A stretch of DNA of 64,000 nucleotides from Lysinibacillus cavernae. Lineage in GTDB: Bacteria; Bacillota; Bacilli; Bacillales_A; Planococcaceae. Positions 57,780 through 64,000 of the stretch are shown piece by piece. Location: positions 124,001 through 188,000 of the forward strand of contig NZ_WMEF01000002.1 in NCBI RefSeq assembly GCF_009724685.1. The letters are read 5' to 3'. Made by a program: the position numbers and the translations under genes. The notes under the pieces were generated by a model. The model saw nothing but the letters and a program-made list of their open reading frames with translations, ran no database searches and was not told where the DNA came from. Positions within the stretch are counted from its first letter, which is position 1; the number at the start of each line of letters is the position of its first letter.

Positions 57780-57935
57780 ATGGACAAGGAGATATCAAAT
57801 AACTATCAATATCCTAAACACCTAATAAACCATGAGGGAATCGAAACGACAGAATTATATGTCATAAAGATAACAAAAGAACAAGTGGATAGGTTGATTG
57901 AGGATATCGATCAAACATTAAAGGCGTCTACATGA
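57780..57935 (+). CDS. 51-residue protein, unknown
   Basis: ATG 57780 follows GAAGAGGTGAT at good spacing and the frame ends at TGA 57933-57935, just before a terminator. The product is acidic, with the helical end VIKITKEQVDRLIEDIDQTL. A -10-like TATACT lies at 57741-57746. The overlapping longer frame at 57640-57825 has no ribosome site and is rejected. No family is recognised. Confidence 0.55.
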   Translation: MDKEISNNYQYPKHLINHEGIETTELYVIKITKEQVDRLIEDIDQTLKAST

Positions 57936-57947
57936 CGTCTTTTTTTC
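57921..57947 (+). terminator. Terminator overlapping the end of the 51-residue gene
   Basis: GGCGTC pairs with GACGTC (one wobble) across five bases, followed by a T7 run; the stop codon lies in the loop. Confidence 0.7.
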
Positions 57948-57954
57948 ATGGCGA

Positions 57955-58080
57955 AAAGGCCACCTTCCAAGGGAAAGTGACCTCAAAACAGGAGAGTTTG
58001 GGAAAGGCTAGGTTTGCTTCACACTACTATACTATGTGGAGGTAGTTTTGTAAGCTAGCCATTTGCCCGAAAGATAGAAT
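57955..58080. repeat. Structured intergenic element, copy 1
   Basis: A hairpin of GGYCAC...GTGACC type is followed by CAGGAGAGTTTGGGAAAGGC, TTCACACTACTATACTATGT, AGGTAGTTTTG and ATTTGCCCGAAAGATAG. The same order of blocks occurs at 60677-60804. It is non-coding and may be an RNA or mobile repeat. Confidence 0.5.
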
Positions 58081-58127
58081 AAAATTACTTGGGTTCCTAT
58101 CAGTGCCCAAATCCATTATGTACAACC

Positions 58128-58328
58128 TCAATCCTTTTGACATGAAAAAGAGTAATTTAAAGCTAAATAATCTCGTATGATTTTTGGCTGTCCTCCATTT
58201 TCAAGACATTGCTTGCTAGCAATCTTAATTTCCTTTTGATTATAGTGGGATTGCGCACCTATTAAAAATATGCCCGACAGTATCAATAAAGTCCCGATTG
58301 CCAAAACATATTTTATAACCCTTTTCAA
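58128..58328 (-). CDS. Small membrane or exported protein
   Basis: The 66-residue product has one hydrophobic helix (about residues 6-24) and a polar C-terminal part with two cysteines (CLENGG and FSCQKD). GGAGGTAAG before TTG 58328 gives the start; ATG 58343 lies inside that ribosome site. It is divergent from the operon at 58479. Confidence 0.55.
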   Translation of the reverse strand: MKRVIKYVLAIGTLLILSGIFLIGAQSHYNQKEIKIASKQCLENGGQPKIIRDYLALNYSFSCQKD

Positions 58329-58401
58329 TAATCTTACCTCCATTTCACTAAGTCATTCCCATTCTCTAGCATATGTTTGACCATTAAAGCATTATGTTTA
58401 A

Positions 58402-58464
58402 TTGACATTTTGTATACGGTTGTATACAATGAATTTTAAATTAATGTATACGTTTGTATACAAA
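58402..58464 (+). promoter_or_regulatory. Sigma-A promoter with paired GTATAC operator sites
   Basis: TTGACA (58402-58407) and TACAAT (58425-58430) are exactly 17 bases apart. The unit (A/T)TGTATAC begins at 58410, 58420, 58444 and 58454: two pairs of GTATAC-N4-GTATAC, one covering spacer and -10 and one just before the ribosome site. Occupation would block the promoter. The regulator is not evident from the neighbours. Confidence 0.75.
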
Positions 58465-58478
58465 AGGAGGGCTTTTTG

Positions 58479-58823
58479 ATGAGAGATTCAGGATTTAGAG
58501 AACATATGAGAGAAGGGCATCACCGTGGAGGGCGTCACAGAGGCATGGATGGGGCAGCACAGCGAGGAGCGAAAACGTTCCGAAGAGGCAAAGCATTATC
58601 CTTTTTAGAGATGCTGCATGTCAAGCGTGCAACGATTAAACAGCAATTAGAACAACCAGAGTTTCAATCCATTCAGCAAATTTTAGTAGGGGAATTAAAG
58701 GCCATCGATATGGTCATCCAAGAATTTAGCCAGTTGTTTGATATTCATGAAAATGAAACAGCGGAAACACCTGACAGTTCACAAGAGGAGGAGGGAAATA
58801 ACGTACATGAAACAAATGAATAA
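58479..58823 (+). CDS. Small protein with basic His/Arg-rich N terminus
   Basis: The 114-residue product starts with a 35-residue segment rich in Arg, His and Gly (REGHHRGGRHRGMDGAAQRG), followed by a helical domain (FLEMLHVKRATIKQQLEQPE then FQSIQQILVGELKAIDMVIQ) and an acidic tail. It could bind nucleic acid or a metal, but no family is recognised. AAAGGAGGG before ATG 58479 is strong. It is controlled by the GTATAC promoter and overlaps the methyltransferase gene by 17 bases. Confidence 0.6.
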   Translation: MRDSGFREHMREGHHRGGRHRGMDGAAQRGAKTFRRGKALSFLEMLHVKRATIKQQLEQPEFQSIQQILVGELKAIDMVIQEFSQLFDIHENETAETPDSSQEEEGNNVHETNE

Positions 58824-59445
58824 TTACATTGATACGGTATTCTATAAGCACGATGCCATTTTAGAGAACGTTATCTCCTCAATTGCGGAAAACGGAATGC
58901 CAGCAATTTCAGTGTCACCATCCTCAGGGAAACTGTTAACGATGCTCGTGTCAATTACAGGGGCTAAGGATATTTTGGAAATCGGTGCACTAGGTGGTTA
59001 TAGTGGCATATGTTTGGCGAGAGGTATCGAAGGGGAGGGCGCATTGACCTCACTAGAGTTAGAGGAAAAATATGCAAAGCTTGCAGCTGAAAATCTTGCC
59101 AAGGCAGGCTTTGCTGAGCAAGTGACTTATTTGACTGGCCCTGCACTTCAAAGTCTTGAAAAGCTTGTAGTAGATGGACGACGTTTTGATTTTTTCTTTA
59201 TTGATGCAGATAAGGATAATTACGAAAATTATTTAGCTTATTGCATCAAGCTAGCAAATCCGGGGGCATTAATTGTGACTGATAATGTCCTTGCAGCGGG
59301 CAGTGTAGCAGATCCTGAAGCTGCACCAAAGCGTTACACGGCCATTATGAAAAAATTTAATGTGCTGGTAGCCAATCATCCACAGCTAGAATCTGTGCTT
59401 CTACCAATAGGGGATGGCATGACCGTTTCGAGGGTCAAAAAATAG
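58807..59445 (+). CDS. O-methyltransferase (YrrM/CCoAOMT type)
   Basis: The 212-residue product is a class I SAM methyltransferase of the catechol/caffeoyl-CoA type: ILEIGALGGYSGICLAR near residues 58-74 binds SAM, SLELEE near 84 binds its ribose, DFFFIDADKDNYENYLAY near 130-147 and TDNVLAAGSV near 158 hold the metal ligands. It methylates a hydroxyl group of an unknown substrate, probably with Mg2+. ATG 58807 lies 14 bases after GAGGAGGAGGG, somewhat far. It is cotranscribed with the preceding small basic protein. Confidence 0.85.
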   Translation: MKQMNNYIDTVFYKHDAILENVISSIAENGMPAISVSPSSGKLLTMLVSITGAKDILEIGALGGYSGICLARGIEGEGALTSLELEEKYAKLAAENLAKAGFAEQVTYLTGPALQSLEKLVVDGRRFDFFFIDADKDNYENYLAYCIKLANPGALIVTDNVLAAGSVADPEAAPKRYTAIMKKFNVLVANHPQLESVLLPIGDGMTVSRVKK

Positions 59446-59503
59446 TGAATGTAAGTAGTTTACTATTTATGGTAACATATTCATAGAAAACAATAAGGGA
59501 GAG

Positions 59504-60067
59504 ATGCTTTTGAAGCAAGCACTAGTCGTGATTGATGCACAGCAAGAATTAATAGAGGGTAATGAGGATGAACAGGCAGTATATAGGAAAGATGAGTTGC
59601 TTGAGACAATCAATGCCGTCATTAGTAAGGCAATTGAGGCCAAAGTTCATATTATTTTTGTACGTGATAAAGATGTAGCAGGTGGCGAAGGAGAAGGCTT
59701 CCAGGTACATAAAACGATTCATGTTCCGACGTCAGCTGTCTATTTTGATAAACTTGCTACAAATGCTTTTTACCAAACAGGTTTACTTGACTATTTACAG
59801 GCCAATGAAGTTCAACATTTGGTTATGATGGGCTGCAAAACCGAGCATTGTGTGGATACGGCAGTAAGAACAGCTACTGTCAATGGCTTTGATGTCACAT
59901 TGGTGGCAGATGGTCATTCAACAAACGGCTCCCGTTCCTTATCACCAGAAGATATCGTTACGCATCATAATGACATTCTGCATGGCCATTACAATGTGGA
60001 TCATTTCTCACTAGTGCGAAACGCCGATGAAGCATTATTTGAACCTTCACATAATCGTTATCGCTAA
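59504..60067 (+). CDS. Isochorismatase-family cysteine hydrolase
   Basis: The 187-residue product has the Asp-Lys-Cys triad of the family: D11 in LVVIDAQQE, Lys in YFDKLATNAF near 86 and Cys in GCKTEHCVDTAVRTA near 116. Members hydrolyse isochorismate, nicotinamide or related amides; this one lacks a clear substrate signature. Start may be ATG 59504 or, by spacing to AAGGGAGA, TTG 59510. A strong terminator follows. Confidence 0.82.
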   Translation: MLLKQALVVIDAQQELIEGNEDEQAVYRKDELLETINAVISKAIEAKVHIIFVRDKDVAGGEGEGFQVHKTIHVPTSAVYFDKLATNAFYQTGLLDYLQANEVQHLVMMGCKTEHCVDTAVRTATVNGFDVTLVADGHSTNGSRSLSPEDIVTHHNDILHGHYNVDHFSLVRNADEALFEPSHNRYR

Positions 60068-60068
60068 C

Positions 60069-60105
60069 AAAAAAATGACCAAGAATATAGGTTCTTGGTC
60101 ATTTT
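60069..60105. terminator. Strong terminator after the isochorismatase-like gene
   Basis: AAAAATGACCAAGAA pairs perfectly with TTCTTGGTCATTTTT across seven bases. Confidence 0.92.
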
Positions 60106-60222
60106 TACATCAATAAATGATTGAGAATACACCGTACACGTCGCCCCTGTGTCGCTTACGCCCCTCATACATAGAGCTATTACAAACCATTGCCCCAACT
60201 GATGATCAAAAGTAGTCGCTTA

Positions 60223-60579
60223 CTATTGTTTTCCTGTTATTTTTCTGTCATCCTTTACGTGTAAATAAAGTGCGAAACCTGACGCGCCTAGTAGTATGAT
60301 TGAAAAAATAATAGACATGACAGCTTGATAGACAATCGCTGTTATGAATAATACAAGTAAAACAACCAGCATGAGGATACGCAGCAGGAGATTTGTTCTC
60401 TGACTAATCGTGAAAAAATCCTGTAGAATAATGAGTAAAAAGCTCAAGCCGAACAGGAGAGCATATTCAAGAATTAAAAGAGGTTGCACATCGGACATAT
60501 CGGTGGTGTGGAATTTTGAAATGAATACTAGTATGGCTATGTATTTTATATACTTGTACCATTGGTATTTAATTTCTAT
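60223..60579 (-). CDS. Four-helix membrane protein with possible ATA start
   Basis: The frame encodes a very hydrophobic protein with about four membrane helices (ILEYALLFGLSFLLIILQD, LLLRILMLVVLLVLFITAIV, IIFSIILLGASGFALYL) and a short basic tail. No ATG, GTG or TTG follows the GGGGG site (60587-60591) in frame; ATA 60579 is at ideal spacing. Met at about 60496 would remove the first segment and has no ribosome site. The function is unknown. Confidence 0.5.
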   Translation of the reverse strand: MEIKYQWYKYIKYIAILVFISKFHTTDMSDVQPLLILEYALLFGLSFLLIILQDFFTISQRTNLLLRILMLVVLLVLFITAIVYQAVMSIIFSIILLGASGFALYLHVKDDRKITGKQ

Positions 60580-60676
60580 GATGATACCCCCAGCTCTAAG
60601 GATGCGTCTTGTTAATTTGCATTTACAAATATTGTAACGAAAACTACTGTTGGACACAACAGTCAATCATCTTCAT

Positions 60677-60804
60677 AGGGCCACTGTGCGAGCAGTGACC
60701 CTAAGTATCAAGTCAGGAGGTGTAAGGCTAAAATTAGCTTTACACTATTATATGTATGAGAAAGTAGCTTCGAAAGATAGTTATTTGCCTGTTCGATAGA
60801 TTAT
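60677..60804. repeat. Structured intergenic element, copy 2
   Basis: AGGGCCACTG/CAGTGACCCT hairpin, then TCAGGAGGTGTAAGGCTA, TTTACACTATTATATGTATG, AAAGTAGCTTCGAAAGATAG and TTATTTGCCTGTTCGATAG. The order of blocks matches copy 1 at 57955-58080. Both lie between genes. Confidence 0.5.
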
Positions 60805-60885
60805 TTTTTAAAAAGGCGACAAAATGGTGCACGAATTGTCGGATGAGGTACTTCTATTCCTGTTATTGTGGTGATAAGGGAGGTT

Positions 60886-61776
60886 ATGGATGTGGAGTCA
60901 TTAACAAGAATGAATGAGGCTATTGCTTATATTGAGGCAAACCTAACAAATGATATTGACTTAAAGGAAGTGGCGAAAATAGCCTATTGCTCAGAATATC
61001 ATTTTAAACGAATGTTTTCCTTTCTAGCAGGATTCTCGTTGTCCGAGTATATTCGTCGTAGGCGTTTGACACTTGCAGCTCTGGAACTGTCGAACTCCTC
61101 TATGAGAATCCTCGATATTGCGATTCATTTTGGCTATCGTTCAGCAGACGCTTTTACAAGAGCTTTTCAGCAAATGCATGGGATCACACCATCAGAGGCA
61201 AGACAAAGTGGTCAAAATTTAATAGCTTTCCCCCGAATGACCTTCCAACTAACAATCAAAGGAGGTTGTGAAATGAATTACAGACTTGAGCAAAAAGAAG
61301 CATTTCACATCATTGGTCTCATGAAAAGAGTACCAATCGTTTTTCAAGGAGAAAATCAAGCAATTACGGAGATGGCACGCGCTTTAACAATGGAGGATAT
61401 TGCGCAACTCAAAAAACTGTCCACTATAGAACCAATGGGCATGATTCAAGCTTCCACAAACTTTTCAGAGGGTAGAATGGAGGAAAAGGGAGAACTCGAC
61501 CATTACATTGGTGTGGCAACAACAGAAACAGCCACACATAACTTTTCACAGTTGAATGTGCCCGCATGTACGTGGGCAGTATTTGAAGCGGTCGGGCCAT
61601 TTCCACAAACACTTCAGGAAACGTGGGGGCGCATCTATGCAGAATGGTTCCCCTCATCTGGCTATGAGCAAGTAGAGGGCCCAGAAATCGTCCGTCATAC
61701 AAGCACCGATTTCTCTTCGCCAACCTTTACAAGTGAAATATGGATACCGATTTACAAGAAGGAGCCTCTAGCTTAA
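60886..61776 (+). CDS. AraC-family regulator with GyrI-like effector domain
   Basis: The 296-residue product has two AraC helix-turn-helices at the N terminus ([19 protein letters not shown] and [20 protein letters not shown], ending in GITPSEAR) and a C-terminal GyrI/Rob-type ligand-binding domain from about residue 125 ([20 protein letters not shown] to the closing EIWIPIYKK). Such proteins sense small drugs or metabolites. AAGGGAGG lies close before ATG 60886; GTG 60892 has better spacing. No clear target gene adjoins it. Confidence 0.85.
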   Translation: MDVESLTRMNEAIAYIEANLTNDIDLKEVAKIAYCSEYHFKRMFSFLAGFSLSEYIRRRRLTLAALELSNSSMRILDIAIHFGYRSADAFTRAFQQMHGITPSEARQSGQNLIAFPRMTFQLTIKGGCEMNYRLEQKEAFHIIGLMKRVPIVFQGENQAITEMARALTMEDIAQLKKLSTIEPMGMIQASTNFSEGRMEEKGELDHYIGVATTETATHNFSQLNVPACTWAVFEAVGPFPQTLQETWGRIYAEWFPSSGYEQVEGPEIVRHTSTDFSSPTFTSEIWIPIYKKEPLA

Positions 61777-61798
61777 AGCGAGGGGCTTTCCCTATAAG

Positions 61799-62131
61799 TT
61801 AACTAATCTTTGTTCCATTTGGTACCTGTTGATCAGACGTTAACAGGATAACATCGCCCTCAACTGGTACGCCACCAATCACTAACACCTCTGACTTAAA
61901 ACCAGCGACACGTCGTGGTGGGAAATTAACAATAGCCACTACTTGCTTACCAATCATTCCTTCTGGTGTATAGCGCTTGGTAATTTGTGCAGAAGACTGT
62001 TTGATGCCAAGCTCCTCACCAAAATCAATTTTCAATTTAATAGCAGGAACACGTGCCTTAGGAAGTTCATCTGCCTCTAATACCGTGCCAATCCGTATAT
62101 CAAGTGCTGTAAAATCTTCTATTGTAGCCAT
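61799..62131 (-). CDS. csaA: Chaperone CsaA
   Basis: The 110-residue product is a tRNA-binding-domain (OB-fold) protein matching Bacillus CsaA: FTALDIRIGTVLEADELPKA, LKIDFGEELGIKQSSAQIT, and GKQVVAIVNFPPRRVAGFKS. CsaA helps keep exported preproteins soluble. AAAGGAG before the ATG supports the start. Length equals that of known CsaA. Confidence 0.93.
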   Translation of the reverse strand: MATIEDFTALDIRIGTVLEADELPKARVPAIKLKIDFGEELGIKQSSAQITKRYTPEGMIGKQVVAIVNFPPRRVAGFKSEVLVIGGVPVEGDVILLTSDQQVPNGTKIS

Positions 62132-62189
62132 AAAAAGACTCCTTTATCCATCAATTATTACAATTTTATCATCTGATAGAAAATAATTC

Positions 62190-62221
62190 AAAAAAAGAAG
62201 AGCACTTGCTGTGCCCTTCTC
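62190..62221 (-). terminator. Terminator after the 58-residue gene
   Basis: On the minus strand GAAGGGCAC pairs with GTGCTCTTC (wobbles) before a T7 run. Confidence 0.75.
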
Positions 62222-62224
62222 TCG

Positions 62225-62401
62225 TTAACGACGATGTTCTACAAGGTCAATCGCTCCTAACACAATATGTGCTAAGCCAAAGCCAAAGATGGTATTGGCC
62301 ACCATTTTGTTAGAACCATGTTTTTGCTTCATTGCATATCCTGCTGCAGTGACAGCCGACCCTAGTATAGTTGGGATTAAACCTTCACGAATACTATTCA
62401 T
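62225..62401 (-). CDS. 58-residue conserved small membrane-type protein
   Basis: The product begins MNSIREGLIPTILGSAVTAA, continues GYAMKQKHGSNKMVANTIFG and ends with a helix before HRR. GGAGGGATC nine bases upstream sets the ATG. Similar small proteins occur widely in Bacillaceae (some carry the misleading label asparagine synthase); the function is unknown. Two helices with a basic loop suggest membrane association. Confidence 0.7.
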   Translation of the reverse strand: MNSIREGLIPTILGSAVTAAGYAMKQKHGSNKMVANTIFGFGLAHIVLGAIDLVEHRR

Positions 62402-62478
62402 AAATTGATCCCTCCGTCGTATGATTTGGTGTGTAATTCACACCATACTTACTATGAACGTTTCGCGATCATACTATA

Positions 62479-62823
62479 CTATGCATCAACCGAATCGATC
62501 ATAAATGCAGTAACTTTTGATTTATCTTCATTTGTGCTTGCCTTACAAAAAAGAACAACGGCACTTTCTTCATCATCGAACCATAAATAGCGTATTTCTG
62601 TTATATAGTAACTGTGATCGTAGACTTCATAAACATCAATAGCCATTAATGCTTCATCGAGAGGCCATGTTAATGTTCCTTGCAAGTCGAAAACCTCTTG
62701 CAAAAATGCGGCAGTCTCATCCGTTAATAGATGCGCCTGCTGAAGCTTTTCATATCGTCTATGTACTAAATCATCCAGCGTATTTTTTGTTAGCGCAATT
62801 AATTGGTCTTCAATAAGCACCAT
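62479..62823 (-). CDS. Hypothetical soluble protein
   Basis: The 114-residue acidic product has a helical N-terminal half and a beta-like second half (YYITEIRYLWFDDEESAVVL). GGAGGGAAACG precedes the ATG. It lies 14 bases downstream of the Nudix gene on the same strand, so they probably form an operon. No family is recognised. Confidence 0.6.
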   Translation of the reverse strand: MVLIEDQLIALTKNTLDDLVHRRYEKLQQAHLLTDETAAFLQEVFDLQGTLTWPLDEALMAIDVYEVYDHSYYITEIRYLWFDDEESAVVLFCKASTNEDKSKVTAFMIDSVDA

Positions 62824-62837
62824 CGTTTCCCTCCATT

Positions 62838-63323
62838 TTAACTAGTCAATGCCTCCTGCAAAATAACTTGTGCCAATTCATGATCATTAATTACATAAGG
62901 AATTTCTTCTGGTTCCACCCATATACGAGCAATTGTTTCATGCTCTCGTAAAAACGGTAGACACTCTTGTACCGCCATTTTATAAAATAGCTGATAGCCA
63001 ATCATAGGGTATTTGCCCCCTTCAATAAATAGAGGGTTTTCTTCGTGACTAACTTCAATTGAACCAATATATTGACTATGACCTTTCACATAACCCTCTT
63101 CCAAAACCTCACGATGAAGGGTTACTTCAGGCGTTTCACCATGTTCTACATGGCCACCTGGAAAATTAAAGCCACGATTCTTTACATGGACTAATAAAAC
63201 ACGACCTTGATGAAAGCAAATACCGTGTACACTTGTTACGTTGCTTAAATCTTGCACGGTGTGTTGTGGACGCCATGTCAGTTTTACATGATGTCCGCTC
63301 CAATTAACAAAATAATGCACCAT
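62838..63323 (-). CDS. Nudix hydrolase
   Basis: The 161-residue product contains a complete Nudix box, GHVEHGETPEVTLHREVLEE followed by GYV (Gx5Ex7REVxEExGx), which binds Mg2+ and cleaves nucleoside diphosphates linked to another group. The NFPGG before the box and the DHELAQVIL end are normal. The substrate is unknown. GGGAGGGAAAG precedes the ATG. Confidence 0.9.
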   Translation of the reverse strand: MVHYFVNWSGHHVKLTWRPQHTVQDLSNVTSVHGICFHQGRVLLVHVKNRGFNFPGGHVEHGETPEVTLHREVLEEGYVKGHSQYIGSIEVSHEENPLFIEGGKYPMIGYQLFYKMAVQECLPFLREHETIARIWVEPEEIPYVINDHELAQVILQEALTS

Positions 63324-63442
63324 CCACTTTCCCTCCCCATATAGCTATTGTAGAGAATAGGGAAAATTTTGTATATGACAATTTGTGGATTGTTGAAACG
63401 AAAAGAGTGATCATCGATGCACTAGAGAAAGGGTGTGTGGAA

Positions 63443-63727
63443 ATGAAATATGTAGGCATTGGAACGATATTGTCGATCCTAGGGGTTATCTTTTCAATCC
63501 TACTATGGGGTACGCAAAAAGCATATTTCCTTTCCGGAATGCTAGGAGGAATGTTCATCATCTTCGCCATGCTAATGTCGGGAGCAACAGTTAGCGGAGA
63601 TAGATTGCGTGCCAATTTAGCATCCGAATTGAAGGAAGATAGGAACGAACGCAATCGTATGACAAATAATGCTTTATTGCTAGCATTACCGAATATTATT
63701 GTGGCCTTCATTGCGTATTATATGTGA
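63443..63727 (+). CDS. DUF5316 membrane protein
   Basis: The 94-residue product has three membrane helices with the family pattern: ILSILGVIFSILLWGTQKAY, SGMLGGMFIIFAMLMSGA, VSGDRLRANLASELKEDRNE on the cytoplasmic side and a last helix with LLLALPNIIVAFIA. ATG 63443 is preferred to the longer frame from 63383. Function unknown. Confidence 0.75.
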   Translation: MKYVGIGTILSILGVIFSILLWGTQKAYFLSGMLGGMFIIFAMLMSGATVSGDRLRANLASELKEDRNERNRMTNNALLLALPNIIVAFIAYYM

Positions 63728-63745
63728 AATAATCCGTCTGACCCG

Positions 63746-64000
63746 TTCTATCGGTGACAATAAAAGTTCTATCCATCAGTTTAAGCGTTCAATCCACCAC
63801 AATTTGAATGCTATCCACCAGTATAGAAGAACAATCCACCCAAACAATTCTATCCGTCACAACAAAAGTTCTATCGGTCAGTTTAAGCGTTCAATCCACC
63901 ACAATTTGAATGCTATCCACCAGTATAGAAGAACAATCCATCCAAACAATTTTATCCGTCACAAAAAGAGTTCTATCCATCAGTTTAAGCGTTCAATCCA
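63746..64000. repeat. Tandem array: 21-bp units in a 102-bp super-repeat
   Basis: Units of 21 bases start at 63746, 63767, 63788 and 63809, then an 18-base unit at 63830 completes a 102-base period; the series repeats from 63848 and again from 63950 to the window edge. Each unit contains a core like CTATCCRYCA (TTCTATCCATCAG, TTCAATCCACCAC, TGCTATCCACCAG, AACAATCCA). Super-repeat copies differ by a few bases only. It is non-coding and runs out of the window. Confidence 0.92.

Noticed and set aside
57640-57825. 61-codon plus-strand frame
   Set aside because: It has no ribosome site and overlaps the better supported 51-residue gene at 57780 with its own promoter-like and ribosome sites.
63746-64000. 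CRISPR array at the window end
   Set aside because: The 21-base units are adjacent without spacers and the 102-base blocks are near identical, unlike repeat-spacer order.

Overview
The window looks like chromosome of a low-GC, spore-forming Gram-positive bacterium of the Bacillales, most like Lysinibacillus or a close Planococcaceae relative. This rests on the AT-rich sequence, strong AGGAGG-type ribosome sites with frequent TTG and GTG starts, T-tailed hairpin terminators, and Bacillus-type genes (YclM-type aspartokinase, YndG-YndH-YndJ, YfiB/YfiC-type ABC exporter, CsaA, DUF5316, DUF3888). There is no rRNA or tRNA, so the genus is an inference.

Positions 1-8400 are an accessory stretch of small unrelated genes among decay. 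It holds a cut-off TetR regulator of higher GC, a CPCC protein, a VOC protein, a LytTR/DUF3021 regulator pair, a CPBP protease, a lipoprotein, a 51-residue L12-like protein and a DUF3888 protein. Between them lie an IS3 remnant, a broken anti-sigma gene and at least six copies of one hairpin repeat. A divergent topoisomerase III (8432-10561) and a divergent TetR/short-chain dehydrogenase pair follow, then aspartokinase III.

Positions 14610-21438 are the most coherent system: ten overlapping genes for corrinoid and alpha-ribazole salvage (cbiZ, cbiB, cobD, cobC, cobU, cobS, a second phosphatase, a second short CobU-like protein, a CblT-like ECF substrate component and a CblS-like alpha-ribazole kinase). 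No corrin-ring gene and no cobT is present, so lower-ligand activation probably runs through imported alpha-ribazole. The operon has a leader with an intrinsic terminator but no recognisable cobalamin riboswitch.

Positions 21762-25373 encode a heterodimeric ABC exporter under a promoter with a Fur-like box. Then come a DUF1801 protein, a hydrolase plus two-component system, an IS1182-type remnant, an EamA/XRE-cupin divergent pair, a LysR/MFS divergent pair, a lipoprotein next to an ECF sigma/anti-sigma pair, and two hydrolase-region genes. On the minus strand at 38562-42374 is a sigma factor / ABC ATPase / FtsX-type permease operon whose sigma gene seems to start with ATT.

Positions 42542-64000 hold the yndGHJ cluster, a chemoreceptor, a His-rich membrane-anchored protein, a beta-helix protein, an AAC(6')-like acetyltransferase, tag, an orphan phage baseplate gp25-like gene, a Cys/His repeat protein, an O-methyltransferase operon under paired GTATAC sites, an isochorismatase-like hydrolase, an AraC-GyrI regulator, csaA, a Nudix hydrolase and small membrane proteins. 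The window ends in a tandem array built of 21-bp units in a 102-bp super-repeat.
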